From contig NZ_JAJUWS010000041.1 in the NCBI RefSeq assembly GCF_021390475.1, positions 1 to 60,638 of the forward strand: DNA of 60,638 nt, in the 5' to 3' direction. Positions 41,966 through 50,348 of this stretch are shown piece by piece. How positions within the stretch are numbered: position 1 is the first letter of the stretch; each line of letters opens with the position of its first letter. Origin of the DNA: Streptomyces sp. ST2-7A. GTDB taxonomy: Bacteria > Actinomycetota > Actinomycetes > Streptomycetales > Streptomycetaceae. The notes under the pieces were generated by a model that worked only from the letters and a program-made list of their open reading frames with translations, made no database searches and was not told the origin of the DNA. Made by a program: the position numbers and the translations under genes.

Positions 41966-43119
41966 CGGGTCGCCGCCGCGGTGTCCGCGGACACCTCCGT
42001 GCCCACCTCCGCCTCGACCCCGGCGGGGGTCTCCGGGGTGTGCAGCAGGGCCGGACCGGTCACCACCAGGCCGGTGGGGTCACCGGGCCGTACCTCCACC
42101 GTCCCCGGGTGGCGCACCTCCACCGGGCGGTCCAGGCCGGGCACCCGCACGGTGACCACCGCGTCGTGGCCGTAGAAGTGGACATCCACGACCGTGCCCT
42201 CGACCGCGTCGGCGGTTCCCGGCGCGCGCAGGAGGAGCTGTTCGGGACGCAGCAGCACCGTGATCGGGGTGCCGCGCCCCGCCGGTGACGCCACCGGACC
42301 CGTCGTGGCGGCCGGGGTGGCCGGCGGGAGGAGGATCTCGCCGAGCGGGGTGTCCGCCCGGTCCCCGGCGGTCCCCTCCACCGATCCGGGCAGCACGACC
42401 GCGTCACCGACGAAGCACGCCACCCGGGCGTCCACGGGATGGTGGTAGAGCCGGCGCGGATCGTCCTGCTGGACCACCCGGCCGTCGCGGACCACGGCCA
42501 CCGAGTCGGCGACGGAGAGCGCCTCCTGCTGATCGTGGGTGACCAGCAGGGCGGTGGCCCCACCTGCCCGGAGGGCGGCACGCACGTCCGCGCGCAGGCC
42601 GGTGCGCAGGGAACTGTCCAGGGCGTTGAAGGGTTCGTCCAGCAGAACGAGGGCGGGACGGGGGGCCAGGGCCCGGGCGAGCGAGACCCGCTGTTGCTGA
42701 CCGCCGGAGAGCTCGTGCGGCATCCGACGGCCGTGGTCGGCCAGGCCCACCAGGTCCAGCATCTCCGCCACCCGACTGCGGCGCGCCGCCCGGGACAGGT
42801 CGGTGAGGCCGAAGGCGATGTTGCGGGCGACGTCCAGGTGCGGGAAGAGAGCACCCTCCTGGGCCACGATGCCCACCGCCCGCCGTTCCGGCGGGACGTG
42901 CGTGCCGGGACCGGTCAGCACCCGTCCGCCGACGGTGACGGTACCGGCGTCGGCACGCAGGAAGCCGGCGACCACCCGCAGCAGGGTGGTCTTCCCGCAG
43001 CCGGAGGGACCCAGCACGGCGACCAGACCGCCGGCCTCGGCGTCCAGGTCCAGGCCGCGCAGGACGGGTCCGTCGGGGCCGTGGGACTTCACGAGGCCGC
43101 GGACGCTCAGGTCGTTCAC
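41962..43119 (-). CDS. fbpC: Ferric iron ABC transporter, ATP-binding protein
   Basis: A 385-residue ATPase of the FbpC/PotA type that powers iron uptake. Walker A GPSGCGKTT (residues 37-45), signature LSGGQQQRVSLARAL, Walker B LVLLDEPF and the H-loop LLVTHDQ are present. A C-terminal TOBE-like regulatory domain (about 250-385) follows and contains a PGLDRPVEVRHPG strand. The GTG start overlaps the permease stop (GTGA), and the stop overlaps the BtuF-like start. In-frame residues upstream of the GTG belong to the permease in another frame and are not part of this protein. Confidence 0.93.
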   Translation of the reverse strand: MNDLSVRGLVKSHGPDGPVLRGLDLDAEAGGLVAVLGPSGCGKTTLLRVVAGFLRADAGTVTVGGRVLTGPGTHVPPERRAVGIVAQEGALFPHLDVARNIAFGLTDLSRAARRSRVAEMLDLVGLADHGRRMPHELSGGQQQRVSLARALAPRPALVLLDEPFNALDSSLRTGLRADVRAALRAGGATALLVTHDQQEALSVADSVAVVRDGRVVQQDDPRRLYHHPVDARVACFVGDAVVLPGSVEGTAGDRADTPLGEILLPPATPAATTGPVASPAGRGTPITVLLRPEQLLLRAPGTADAVEGTVVDVHFYGHDAVVTVRVPGLDRPVEVRHPGTVEVRPGDPTGLVVTGPALLHTPETPAGVEAEVGTEVSADTAAATR

Positions 43120-44747
43120 GAGCGGTGTCTCCCCAGGAGGTGGGCGGGAACGGCGGCGATGAGGATCAGCGCCAGGGCGTAGGGTGCGGCGGCCGCGTGG
43201 GCCTGGTTCTCGGTATGGGTCCACAGCCGGGTGGCGAGGGTGTCCATGCCGCTGGGGCGCAGCAGCAGGGTGAGCGGCAGCTCCTTCATGATGACCACGA
43301 AGGTCAGTGCCGCGCCGGCGGCGACACCGGGGGCGGCCAACGGCAGCGTGACCCGTCGCAGCACGGCGAGCGGTCCGTGCCCCAGGGTCCGGGCGACGTC
43401 CTCCAGAACGGCCGGTGACTGCTGGACGGCGGTGCGCACCCCGGTGACCGCCAGCGGGAGGAAGAGCGCCGCGTAGGCGATGACCAGCAGGGGGTATTCC
43501 TGGTAGAGCGGTCGGGCATAGCGCACCGAGAGGAAGACGAAGGCCAGGGCGACCGTGATGCCCGGCAGCGCGTGGGCCGCGTACGCCGCCTGTTCCAGCG
43601 CCCGGGAGGCGCGGGTGCGGTATCTCGCGGCGATCACGCCGACCGGCAGCGCCAGGAGCGTGGTGAGGGCGGCCCCGGCTGCGGCGACCGCGATCGTGGT
43701 CCAGGCGGTGGCGGCGAGGGCGGCGGGCTGCCAGGTGGCGGAGGAGCCGGTGACGATCCACCACACCAGAGTGCCGACGGGCAGCAGCACCGCGGCGGAG
43801 GCGACCGTCGCGCACCAGGCCAGGGCGAGGGGGGCGAGCCTGCCCAGCGGAACCCGTCGGGGCGGGCGGGCCGCCCCCCGGCCGACGCCGGCGGGTTCGC
43901 CCCGACCCCGGACCCGCCGCTCGGCGGCCACCAGCAGGAGGGTGATGACCACCAGGACGCAGGCGAGCGCGGCGGCCGGGGTCCGGTCGAAGCTGGCCCG
44001 GTAGGACATGAAGATCGCCCGGGTGAAGGTGTCGTACCGCATGATCGACACGGCCCCGAAGTCGGAGACGACGTAGAGCGCGACCAGCAGCGCCCCGCCC
44101 AGGGCCGCCGGGCGCAACCCGGGCAGGGTGACCCGCAGGAAGACGCCGGTCGCGGAGTGGCCCAGGGCCCGGGCCGCCTCCTCACGGGCTGGGTCGGAGA
44201 CCCGGAGCACGGCGGCGACCGGGAGGAAGACGTAGGGGAAGCAGGCCAGGGAAAGAGCGAGGACCGCCCCGGTGAAACCGCTCGCGCCGGGCACCGCGGA
44301 GAGCCAGCCGAAGGCCATCACGTAGCTGGGGACCGCCAGCGGCAGGGTGGCGGTCATCGTCCACAGCCGGGCGCCGGGCAGGCGGGTGCGCTGGGTCAGC
44401 CAGGCCAGCGAGACACCGAGCAGGAGGGTGATCAGCACGACGGTGAGGGTCAACCGCAGGCTGTTGCCGAGCAGTTCCAGGGTGCGCGGGGAGACGACGA
44501 TCTCCCGGGCGCGGTCGGGGCCGTGCTCCAGCGCCCGCACACCGAGGTAGACCAGGGGTAGCAGGGCGAAGGCGGCGGTCAGGGCCGCCGGGACGGCGAG
44601 GACGAGGGGGATCCGGCGATCCCCCCGGTACCGGCGGCGCCGGGTGGGGGCGGCGTCCGGGGGGACGAGGGGCGCCCGCCCGGCCGACACCGTGGTGTCG
44701 TCCGGGCGGGCGGGGACCGTCGGGGACGATCGACCGGGCGTGCTCAC
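43116..44747 (-). CDS. fbpB: Ferric iron ABC transporter, double-length permease
   Basis: A 543-residue inner-membrane protein with about 12 helices made of two homologous halves, as in FbpB. Each half holds an EAA loop that docks with the ATPase: EEAARALGHSATGVFLRVTLPG near residue 190 and EDVARTLGHGPLAVLRRVTLPL near residue 460. The first 45 residues are a proline/arginine-rich cytoplasmic tail. The GTG start lies 7 bp after the lipoprotein stop with GAGGGGG just upstream. Confidence 0.93.
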   Translation of the reverse strand: MSTPGRSSPTVPARPDDTTVSAGRAPLVPPDAAPTRRRRYRGDRRIPLVLAVPAALTAAFALLPLVYLGVRALEHGPDRAREIVVSPRTLELLGNSLRLTLTVVLITLLLGVSLAWLTQRTRLPGARLWTMTATLPLAVPSYVMAFGWLSAVPGASGFTGAVLALSLACFPYVFLPVAAVLRVSDPAREEAARALGHSATGVFLRVTLPGLRPAALGGALLVALYVVSDFGAVSIMRYDTFTRAIFMSYRASFDRTPAAALACVLVVITLLLVAAERRVRGRGEPAGVGRGAARPPRRVPLGRLAPLALAWCATVASAAVLLPVGTLVWWIVTGSSATWQPAALAATAWTTIAVAAAGAALTTLLALPVGVIAARYRTRASRALEQAAYAAHALPGITVALAFVFLSVRYARPLYQEYPLLVIAYAALFLPLAVTGVRTAVQQSPAVLEDVARTLGHGPLAVLRRVTLPLAAPGVAAGAALTFVVIMKELPLTLLLRPSGMDTLATRLWTHTENQAHAAAAPYALALILIAAVPAHLLGRHRS

Positions 44748-44754
44748 GACCCCC

Positions 44755-45816
44755 TCAGACCATTCCGGCTTCCCGGAGCAGTTCCAGGGTCCGCTCCAGG
44801 GAGTCCAGGTCGGTGAGGTCGATGTCCGGGGCCTCGATGGACTCCAGCGGGGGCAGCCCCTCCACCGGGCTGGTGACGCCGGCGGCCAGCGGGTACTCCT
44901 TGGTCTCCTCCGCGAAGTACAGCTGGGCCTCCTCGGAGAGCAGGAAGTCCACGGCCTTCAGGGCCGCCTCCTCGCCGTCACCCCGGGCGGTGACACCCAC
45001 GCCGGCGACGTTGATCAGGGAGCCGGGGTCGCCACCGGACAGGAAGTGCAGGCGGGCGTCGAGGTTCTCCTCGCCCTCCTCGGCGGCCTTGGCGAACCAG
45101 TAGTAGTGGTTGATCAGGCCGAGGTCGATCTCACCGGCGTTCACCGCGTCCAGGATGGCGCCGTTGCGCTCGTAGACCTCGCCGTGCTCCCGCAGGTCGG
45201 TCAGCCACTCCAGCGCGGCGTCCTCCCCCTCCAGGACGCGCAGGGCGGTGACGAAGGACTGGAAGGAGGCGTTGGTCGGCGCGTAGCCGACGCGCCCCTC
45301 CCAGCGGGCGTCGTTGAGTTCCCGGTAATCGGTGGGGAGTTCGGACTCCTCGACGTTCTCGGCGTTCCAGACCACGACCCGGGCACGGCCGGAGATCCCG
45401 ATCCAGTCGTCGGCCGAACCGCGGAAGGCCGGCTCCACCTCCTCCAGGGTCCCGGCGGGCAATTCCCGCAGCAGGCCCTCGCGGGAGAGCGCGCCCAGGG
45501 CTCCCGCGTCCTGGGCGATGAACAGGTCCGCGGCGGTGCGGTCGCCCTCCTCCATGAGGGCGGCGGCGAGTTCGGCGGTGTCACCGTAGCGGACGGTGAT
45601 GTCCAGCCCGGTGGCCTCCTCCATACGGGCGATCAGGGGATCGATGAGTTCTTCGTTGCGGCCGGAGTAGACGGTCAGTTCGCCCGTGTCCCCGGCCGTC
45701 GCCTCGTCGGTGCTCCCGTCGGTCCCGGCGGATTCGTCGGTGCCGCAGGCCACGAGGGTGGTCAGCAGCACCGCAGCCCCGGTGAGGGCGGCGGCTGTCC
45801 GGCGGTGGCGTCGCAT
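44755..45816 (-). CDS. fbpA: Ferric iron ABC transporter, substrate-binding lipoprotein
   Basis: A 353-residue lipoprotein that captures Fe3+ at the cell surface. The signal peptide MRRHRRTAAALTGAAVLLTTLVAC ends in the lipobox LVAC (Cys24), followed by an acidic Ser/Thr/Asp spacer. The mature part begins LTVYSGRNEELIDPL, as in FbpA/FutA. The two adjacent tyrosines of INHYYWFAKA are the conserved iron ligands. ATG 45816 has AAAGG 8 nt upstream; an in-frame GTG at 45936 would bury the signal peptide. First gene of a four-gene iron operon with an iron box in its promoter. Confidence 0.95.
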   Translation of the reverse strand: MRRHRRTAAALTGAAVLLTTLVACGTDESAGTDGSTDEATAGDTGELTVYSGRNEELIDPLIARMEEATGLDITVRYGDTAELAAALMEEGDRTAADLFIAQDAGALGALSREGLLRELPAGTLEEVEPAFRGSADDWIGISGRARVVVWNAENVEESELPTDYRELNDARWEGRVGYAPTNASFQSFVTALRVLEGEDAALEWLTDLREHGEVYERNGAILDAVNAGEIDLGLINHYYWFAKAAEEGEENLDARLHFLSGGDPGSLINVAGVGVTARGDGEEAALKAVDFLLSEEAQLYFAEETKEYPLAAGVTSPVEGLPPLESIEAPDIDLTDLDSLERTLELLREAGMV

Positions 45817-45917
45817 GACCAGGCCTTTCTGTCGGCACGCCCGGGAAGGGCGTGTCGCGGATGGCGCCGCCCGCGGAGGAGGGGCGCCGTTCTCCGGGTG
45901 GTTCCCGGACCACCCCA

Positions 45918-45947
45918 TCAGTAAGGTAACCCTCACCTAAGCGTCAA
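45918..45947 (-). promoter_or_regulatory. Promoter of the iron transporter operon
   Basis: TTGACG (-35, 45947-45942) and TACTGA (-10, 45923-45918) with an 18-nt spacer on the minus strand. The iron box fills the spacer, so a bound repressor would exclude RNA polymerase. Confidence 0.7.
45922..45940 (-). promoter_or_regulatory. DmdR/IdeR-type iron box
   Basis: On the minus strand the 19 bp read TTAGGTGAGGGTTACCTTA; in the plus sense this matches 15 of 19 positions of the DmdR1 iron box TTAGGTTAGGCTCACCTAA as I know it. It is placed between the promoter hexamers of a ferric transporter, as expected for iron-dependent repression. Confidence 0.85.
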
Positions 45948-46120
45948 GGGTGTGGCTCACACTCCCGGTATCGATCGATCAACGAAACCAACCGGTGTTC
46001 CGGCCGTGCGACGTCGGCCCGGATGACGATTCGTCAACCGCCGTGTCCGGCGCACCCGCGGACGACGGCTCCCCCGGACCGTCTACCCCGACCGTCGGAC
46101 CCGTGCGGCATGATCGGGCC

Positions 46121-47140
46121 ATGAGCGCACCCACCGCCCCCGGGCCCGACACGGCCGCCGACACCCCGCCTCCGGGGTCGGCGCCACTGATGCTGCTGGA
46201 CACGTCCTCGCTGTACTACCGCGCGTACTTCGGTGTCCCCGAATCGGTGCGCGCGCCCGACGGCACGCCGGTGAACGCGGTGCGCGGCCTGCTCGACTTC
46301 ATCGCCCGCCTGATGGCGGATCACCGCCCGTCCGGGCTGGTCGCCTGTCTGGACACCGCCTGGCGACCGACCTGGCGGGTACGGCTGATCCCGTCCTACA
46401 AGGCGCACCGGGTCGCCGAGGGCACCGGAGTCGGGACCGGAGCCGGCGGGACCACCGGGAACGCCGCCGGGGAGGCCGAGGAGGCACCGGACTCCCTCCT
46501 CGCGCAGGTCCCGATCATCCACGAGGTGTTGGACGCCCTGGGGATCGCCCGACTGGGCGCGACCGACCACGAGGCCGACGACGTCATCGGCACCCTCGCC
46601 CGTCGGGCCGACCGACCGGTGCTCGTGGTCACCGGTGACCGCGACCTCTTCCAGCTCGTGGACGACGCGCGGGAGGCGCGGGTGCTGTACCCCCGCAAGG
46701 GCGTGGGCGACTGCGACGTGGTCACCGAGGAGGTGGTCCGCGAGCGGTACGGCGTCCCGGCGTCCCGGTACACGGACTTCGCGGTCCTGCGCGGCGACCC
46801 CAGCGACGGACTGCCCGGCGTGCGCGGCATCGGGGACAAGACCGCGGCCCAACTGCTGGTGGAGTACGGGGACCTGGCGGGGGTGCGGGCCGCGGCGGAC
46901 GATCCGGCCACCCGGCTGACCCCCGCCCGGCGTCGGAATCTGCTGGCCGCCGCCGACTACCTGGACGTCGCGCCCCGGGTGGTGCGGGTGGTGGACGACC
47001 TGCCGCTGCCGGCGATCGATCCGACCCCGCCGACCGCCCCCGCCGACCCGACTGCGTTGTCGGAGCTGGCCGACCGGTGGGGTCTGGGCGGCTCGCTGCG
47101 CCGAGTGGTGGAGACCCTGGCCGCGCAATCGCCCCGCTGA
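46121..47140 (+). CDS. 5'-3' exonuclease (FEN/Pol I N-terminal type)
   Basis: A 339-residue stand-alone homologue of the 5'-nuclease domain of DNA polymerase I. Metal-binding acidic residues sit in LMLLDTSSLYYRAYFG, ACLDTAWRPTWR, DHEADDVIGTLARRA and VVTGDRDLFQLVDD. The H3TH DNA-binding motif is DGLPGVRGIGDKTAAQLL, near residue 230. A variable glycine/threonine insertion lies near residue 115. The frame is open upstream; ATG 46121 is chosen because the upstream residues are not protein-like. CATGAT lies 6 nt upstream and could be a weak -10 of a leaderless mRNA. A second copy of this activity beside Pol I is common in actinobacteria. Confidence 0.92.
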   Translation: MSAPTAPGPDTAADTPPPGSAPLMLLDTSSLYYRAYFGVPESVRAPDGTPVNAVRGLLDFIARLMADHRPSGLVACLDTAWRPTWRVRLIPSYKAHRVAEGTGVGTGAGGTTGNAAGEAEEAPDSLLAQVPIIHEVLDALGIARLGATDHEADDVIGTLARRADRPVLVVTGDRDLFQLVDDAREARVLYPRKGVGDCDVVTEEVVRERYGVPASRYTDFAVLRGDPSDGLPGVRGIGDKTAAQLLVEYGDLAGVRAAADDPATRLTPARRRNLLAAADYLDVAPRVVRVVDDLPLPAIDPTPPTAPADPTALSELADRWGLGGSLRRVVETLAAQSPR

Positions 47141-47151
47141 GCCGACGCCAC

Positions 47152-47193
47152 GGCTCCCCTTCCGCCCCGGCCCACCGGGGCGGAAGGGGAGCC
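47152..47193. terminator. Bidirectional terminator, 19-bp stem
   Basis: Perfect 19-bp stem (47152-47170 paired with 47175-47193) and a CCCA loop, lying between the convergent stops of the exonuclease and helicase genes. It is one of the longest perfect hairpins in the window. Confidence 0.9.
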
Positions 47194-47195
47194 GA

Positions 47196-50111
47196 TCAGC
47201 CCACCGAGCTGTAGGCGACCACGCCCCGCAGCAGCGACTCCACCGCGCGACGCGCGGCACGCGGCACGGTGCTGTTCTCCGCCGGCGCGGCGGCCGCGAC
47301 CTGCCCCAGCACGTCGATGACCTGCTTGCACCAGCGCACGAAGTCACCGGCCGGCATGTCGGCCTCCCGCAGCACCGGGTCCAGGCCGTCGCCCCGGGAC
47401 CACCGGTACACCGGCCGGGCGAACCCGGCGTCCGGCTGCCGCTGGCCCACGCCCGCCGTCTGCGCGATGCGGTGCCGCTCCTCCAGGTCGTCCAGCCGGC
47501 TCCAGATGACACCCATCTCGTCCAGGGCGTGCTTGACCCGGCCGCCGGGCGGTTCCGGCGCCAGGGCGTCGTCGACGTTGCGCGCCTCGTAGACCAGCGC
47601 CGACACGCACGCGGCCAGCTCGGCCGGCTCCAACCCCTCCCAGACGCCTTCCCGCAGGCACTCCCCGGCCAGGAGATCCAGCTCGCCGTGGAGCCGGGAG
47701 AGCCTGCGGCCGTGGACGGTGACCTCGTCCCCGCTCAGGTAGTCCAGCTCGGTGAGCAGGGCGTGGACCCGGTCGAAGGTGCGCGCGATGGTGTTGGTGC
47801 GGCCCTCGACCCGGTCCCGCAACTGACCGGTCTCCCGGGTCAGGCGCTGGTACCGCTCGCCCCATCGGGCGTGGTCCTCCCGCTCGTCGCAACCGTGGCA
47901 GGGATGGGCGCGGATCGCCGTGCGCAACTCGGTGATCACCGGGTCCTCCGCCGCGTCGGACCGCCGACGGCGCTGCCGTTCCGGCTCGTGGTGACCGGCC
48001 CGGGTGCGCAGCGCGGAGGCGAGGTCGCGTCGGGACTGCGGGCTGCGGGCGTTGAAGGATTTGGGGATCCGCATCCGGTCCAACGGCTCCACCGGCACCG
48101 GGAAATCGGCCTCGTTGAGCCGCTTGACCTGGCGTTGGGCGGTGAGCACCAGGGGGCGGGGCCCCTCCCCCGGCTCCCGGGTCCACCGGCCCTCACGGTG
48201 GCCGTTGCGACCACCTCCCGGGACACCGGGGTCCAGCACCAGGGCCAGCCCGGCGAACTTCCCGGCCGGCACGTGGATGACGTCACCCGGCCGCAACTTC
48301 TCCAGCGCGTCGGCCGCGGCGGCCCGCCGCAGTCCGGCGCCCCGGCGGGCCAGTTCGTTCTCCCGCTCCTTCAGGCGCCGGCGCAGGTCGGAGTACTCGG
48401 CGAAGTCCCCCAGGTGGCAGGTCATCGCCTCCAGGTAGCCCTCCAGGCCCTCCTCGTTGCGCTGCACGCGCCGGGCGAGCGCGACCACCGAGCGGTCGGC
48501 CTGGAACTGGGCGAAGGACGCCTCCAACAGTTCCCGGGAGCGCTCGCGCCCGAACTGGGCGACCAGATTGACCGCCATGTTGTAGGAGGGACGGAAGGAG
48601 GAGCGCAGCGGGTAGGTGCGGGTACCCGCCAGGCCGGCCAGGGCGGCCGGGTTCATCCCGCGCTGCCACAGCACCACCGCGTGGCCCTCGACATCGATGC
48701 CGCGCCGTCCGGCCCGGCCGGTGAGCTGGGTGTACTCGCCGGGGGTGATGTCGGCGTGCTGCTCGCCGTTCCACTTGACCAGCTTCTCCAGCACCACCGA
48801 GCGGGCGGGCATGTTGATGCCCAGAGCGAGGGTCTCGGTGGCGAAGACCGCCTTGACCAGCCCGGCGACGAACAACTCCTCGACGATCTCCTTGAAGGTG
48901 GGAAGCATCCCGGCGTGGTGGGCGGCGATGCCGCGCTCCAGCCCCTCCAGCCACTCGAAGTACCCCAGGACGTGGAGATCCTCGTCGGGGATGGCGGTGA
49001 TGCGCCGCTCGACGGTCTCCCGCACCCGGGTCCGCTCGGCGGCGTCGTTCAGCCGCAGGCCGGAGACCAGACACTGGCGCACGGCGGCCTCGCACCCCGC
49101 CCGGCTGAAGATGAAGGTGATGGTGGGCAGCAGACCGTCGGCGTCCAGCCGGTCGATGACCTCCGGGCGGCTCGGCGTCCACACCCGGGCGCGCTGCCGG
49201 CGCTCCCGTTCCCGATCCGCCTCGCGCCGGGGGCGTCCCCGGCCGTCGCGTGCGAAGGGGCGGGAGTGCTCCATACGGGCCATCCGCTCCAGGTCCGGAT
49301 TGACCTCGCGCCGCCCGCCGCGCTCCTCGAACAGGTCGTACAGCCGCCGGCCCGCCAGGACGTGCTGCCACAGCGGTACCGGACGGTGCTCGGAGACGAT
49401 CACCTCGGTGTCACCGCGCACGGTGTCCAGCCAGTCGCCGAACTCCTCGGCGTTGGAGACGGTCGCGGACAGCGAGACGAGGGTGACCGATTCGGGGAGG
49501 TGGATGATGACCTCCTCCCACACCGCGCCCCGGAAGCGGTCGGAGAGGTAGTGCACCTCGTCCATCACCACGTACCCCAGGCCGTCCAACGCCCGGGAGT
49601 TCGCGTACAGCATGTTCCGCAACACCTCGGTGGTCATCACGACCACGGGCGCGTCGGAGTTCACACTGTTGTCACCGGTCAGCAGACCGACCCGCTCGGC
49701 GCCGTGCCGCGCGGCGAGGTCGGCGTACTTCTGGTTGGAGAGCGCCTTGATGGGAGTGGTGTAGAAGCACTTGCGGCCCCGGGCGAGCGCCAGGTGGGCG
49801 GCGAACTCGCCGACCACCGTCTTCCCCGAACCGGTGGGAGCGGCCACCAATACGCCCTTACCGGCCTCCAGGGCCCGGCAGGCGTCGAGCTGGAATGGGT
49901 CGAGGGGGAAGTCGTAGCCCTCCCGGAAGGCGTGCAGTTCGGTCGCCCGTTCGGCCGCGCGCCGTCGGGCGAGGGCGTACCGCCGGGCGGGCGACAGGTC
50001 CTCGAGAAGCTCTCCGTCCGGGTCGTCGGGGGGTGCCTCGGAAAAATCGGGCGGGGGGCCGGCAGCGGAACCGGTCTGCGGATTCGCGGTCCGGAAGTGA
50101 TCGTCGGTCAT
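47196..50111 (-). CDS. helY: Ski2/Mtr4-like DEAD-box RNA helicase (HelY type)
   Basis: A 971-residue superfamily 2 helicase. Motif I is APTGSGKTVVGEF, motif II is VVMDEVHYL (DEVH box), motif III is LSATVSN, and motif VI is QLTGRAGRRGID. The C-terminal DSHCT-type domain (about 800-970) is present. It probably unwinds structured RNA or RNA-DNA hybrids in RNA turnover. Two ATGs are possible, 50117 and 50111. TAGGCT at 50126-50121 looks like a -10 box, so the mRNA likely starts near 50114 and I prefer 50111 with almost no leader. A 40-bp part of this gene is copied exactly in the spacer upstream (see the repeats). Confidence 0.93.
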   Translation of the reverse strand: MTDDHFRTANPQTGSAAGPPPDFSEAPPDDPDGELLEDLSPARRYALARRRAAERATELHAFREGYDFPLDPFQLDACRALEAGKGVLVAAPTGSGKTVVGEFAAHLALARGRKCFYTTPIKALSNQKYADLAARHGAERVGLLTGDNSVNSDAPVVVMTTEVLRNMLYANSRALDGLGYVVMDEVHYLSDRFRGAVWEEVIIHLPESVTLVSLSATVSNAEEFGDWLDTVRGDTEVIVSEHRPVPLWQHVLAGRRLYDLFEERGGRREVNPDLERMARMEHSRPFARDGRGRPRREADRERERRQRARVWTPSRPEVIDRLDADGLLPTITFIFSRAGCEAAVRQCLVSGLRLNDAAERTRVRETVERRITAIPDEDLHVLGYFEWLEGLERGIAAHHAGMLPTFKEIVEELFVAGLVKAVFATETLALGINMPARSVVLEKLVKWNGEQHADITPGEYTQLTGRAGRRGIDVEGHAVVLWQRGMNPAALAGLAGTRTYPLRSSFRPSYNMAVNLVAQFGRERSRELLEASFAQFQADRSVVALARRVQRNEEGLEGYLEAMTCHLGDFAEYSDLRRRLKERENELARRGAGLRRAAAADALEKLRPGDVIHVPAGKFAGLALVLDPGVPGGGRNGHREGRWTREPGEGPRPLVLTAQRQVKRLNEADFPVPVEPLDRMRIPKSFNARSPQSRRDLASALRTRAGHHEPERQRRRRSDAAEDPVITELRTAIRAHPCHGCDEREDHARWGERYQRLTRETGQLRDRVEGRTNTIARTFDRVHALLTELDYLSGDEVTVHGRRLSRLHGELDLLAGECLREGVWEGLEPAELAACVSALVYEARNVDDALAPEPPGGRVKHALDEMGVIWSRLDDLEERHRIAQTAGVGQRQPDAGFARPVYRWSRGDGLDPVLREADMPAGDFVRWCKQVIDVLGQVAAAAPAENSTVPRAARRAVESLLRGVVAYSSVG
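49280..49319. repeat. 40-bp direct repeat, copy inside the helicase gene
   Basis: Identical over 40 bp to 50279-50318, start to start exactly 999 bp away and in the same orientation. This copy is coding and encodes part of the helicase (the GGRREVNPDLERM region), so it is the likely source copy. Confidence 0.9.
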
Positions 50112-50278
50112 GGTCATTCGAGCCTACCGGCCCCGGCCGACAACCGGCGGGGAATTGCGCGCCGGGTCGGAAACCGCCGGTGGGAGCCGTGAGGACGCCC
50201 CGGGGCCCGGAGGACCCGGTGGGCGGGGGGGGTACGGGAACCGGGGAGACGATGGTGGGGCGGGCGGTGCGCGGCAAT

Positions 50279-50318
50279 CCATCCGCTCCAGGTCCGGATT
50301 GACCTCGCGCCGCCCGCC
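50279..50318. repeat. 40-bp direct repeat, copy between tatC and the helicase gene
   Basis: Exact copy of the helicase-internal segment at 49280-49319, placed in non-coding DNA 13 bp before the tatC terminator hairpin. It has no coding role here. Confidence 0.9.
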
Positions 50319-50330
50319 CCACCGGTTCGT

Positions 50331-50348
50331 CGGGTCCGACCGGACCCG
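50331..50348 (-). terminator. tatC terminator
   Basis: Short perfect stem (CGGGTCC, loop GACC, GGACCCG) directly after the tatC stop codon. Confidence 0.6.

Noticed and set aside
47472..50192. 906-codon open frame antisense to the helicase
   Set aside because: No recognisable motif, no ribosome site, composition of a shadow frame.
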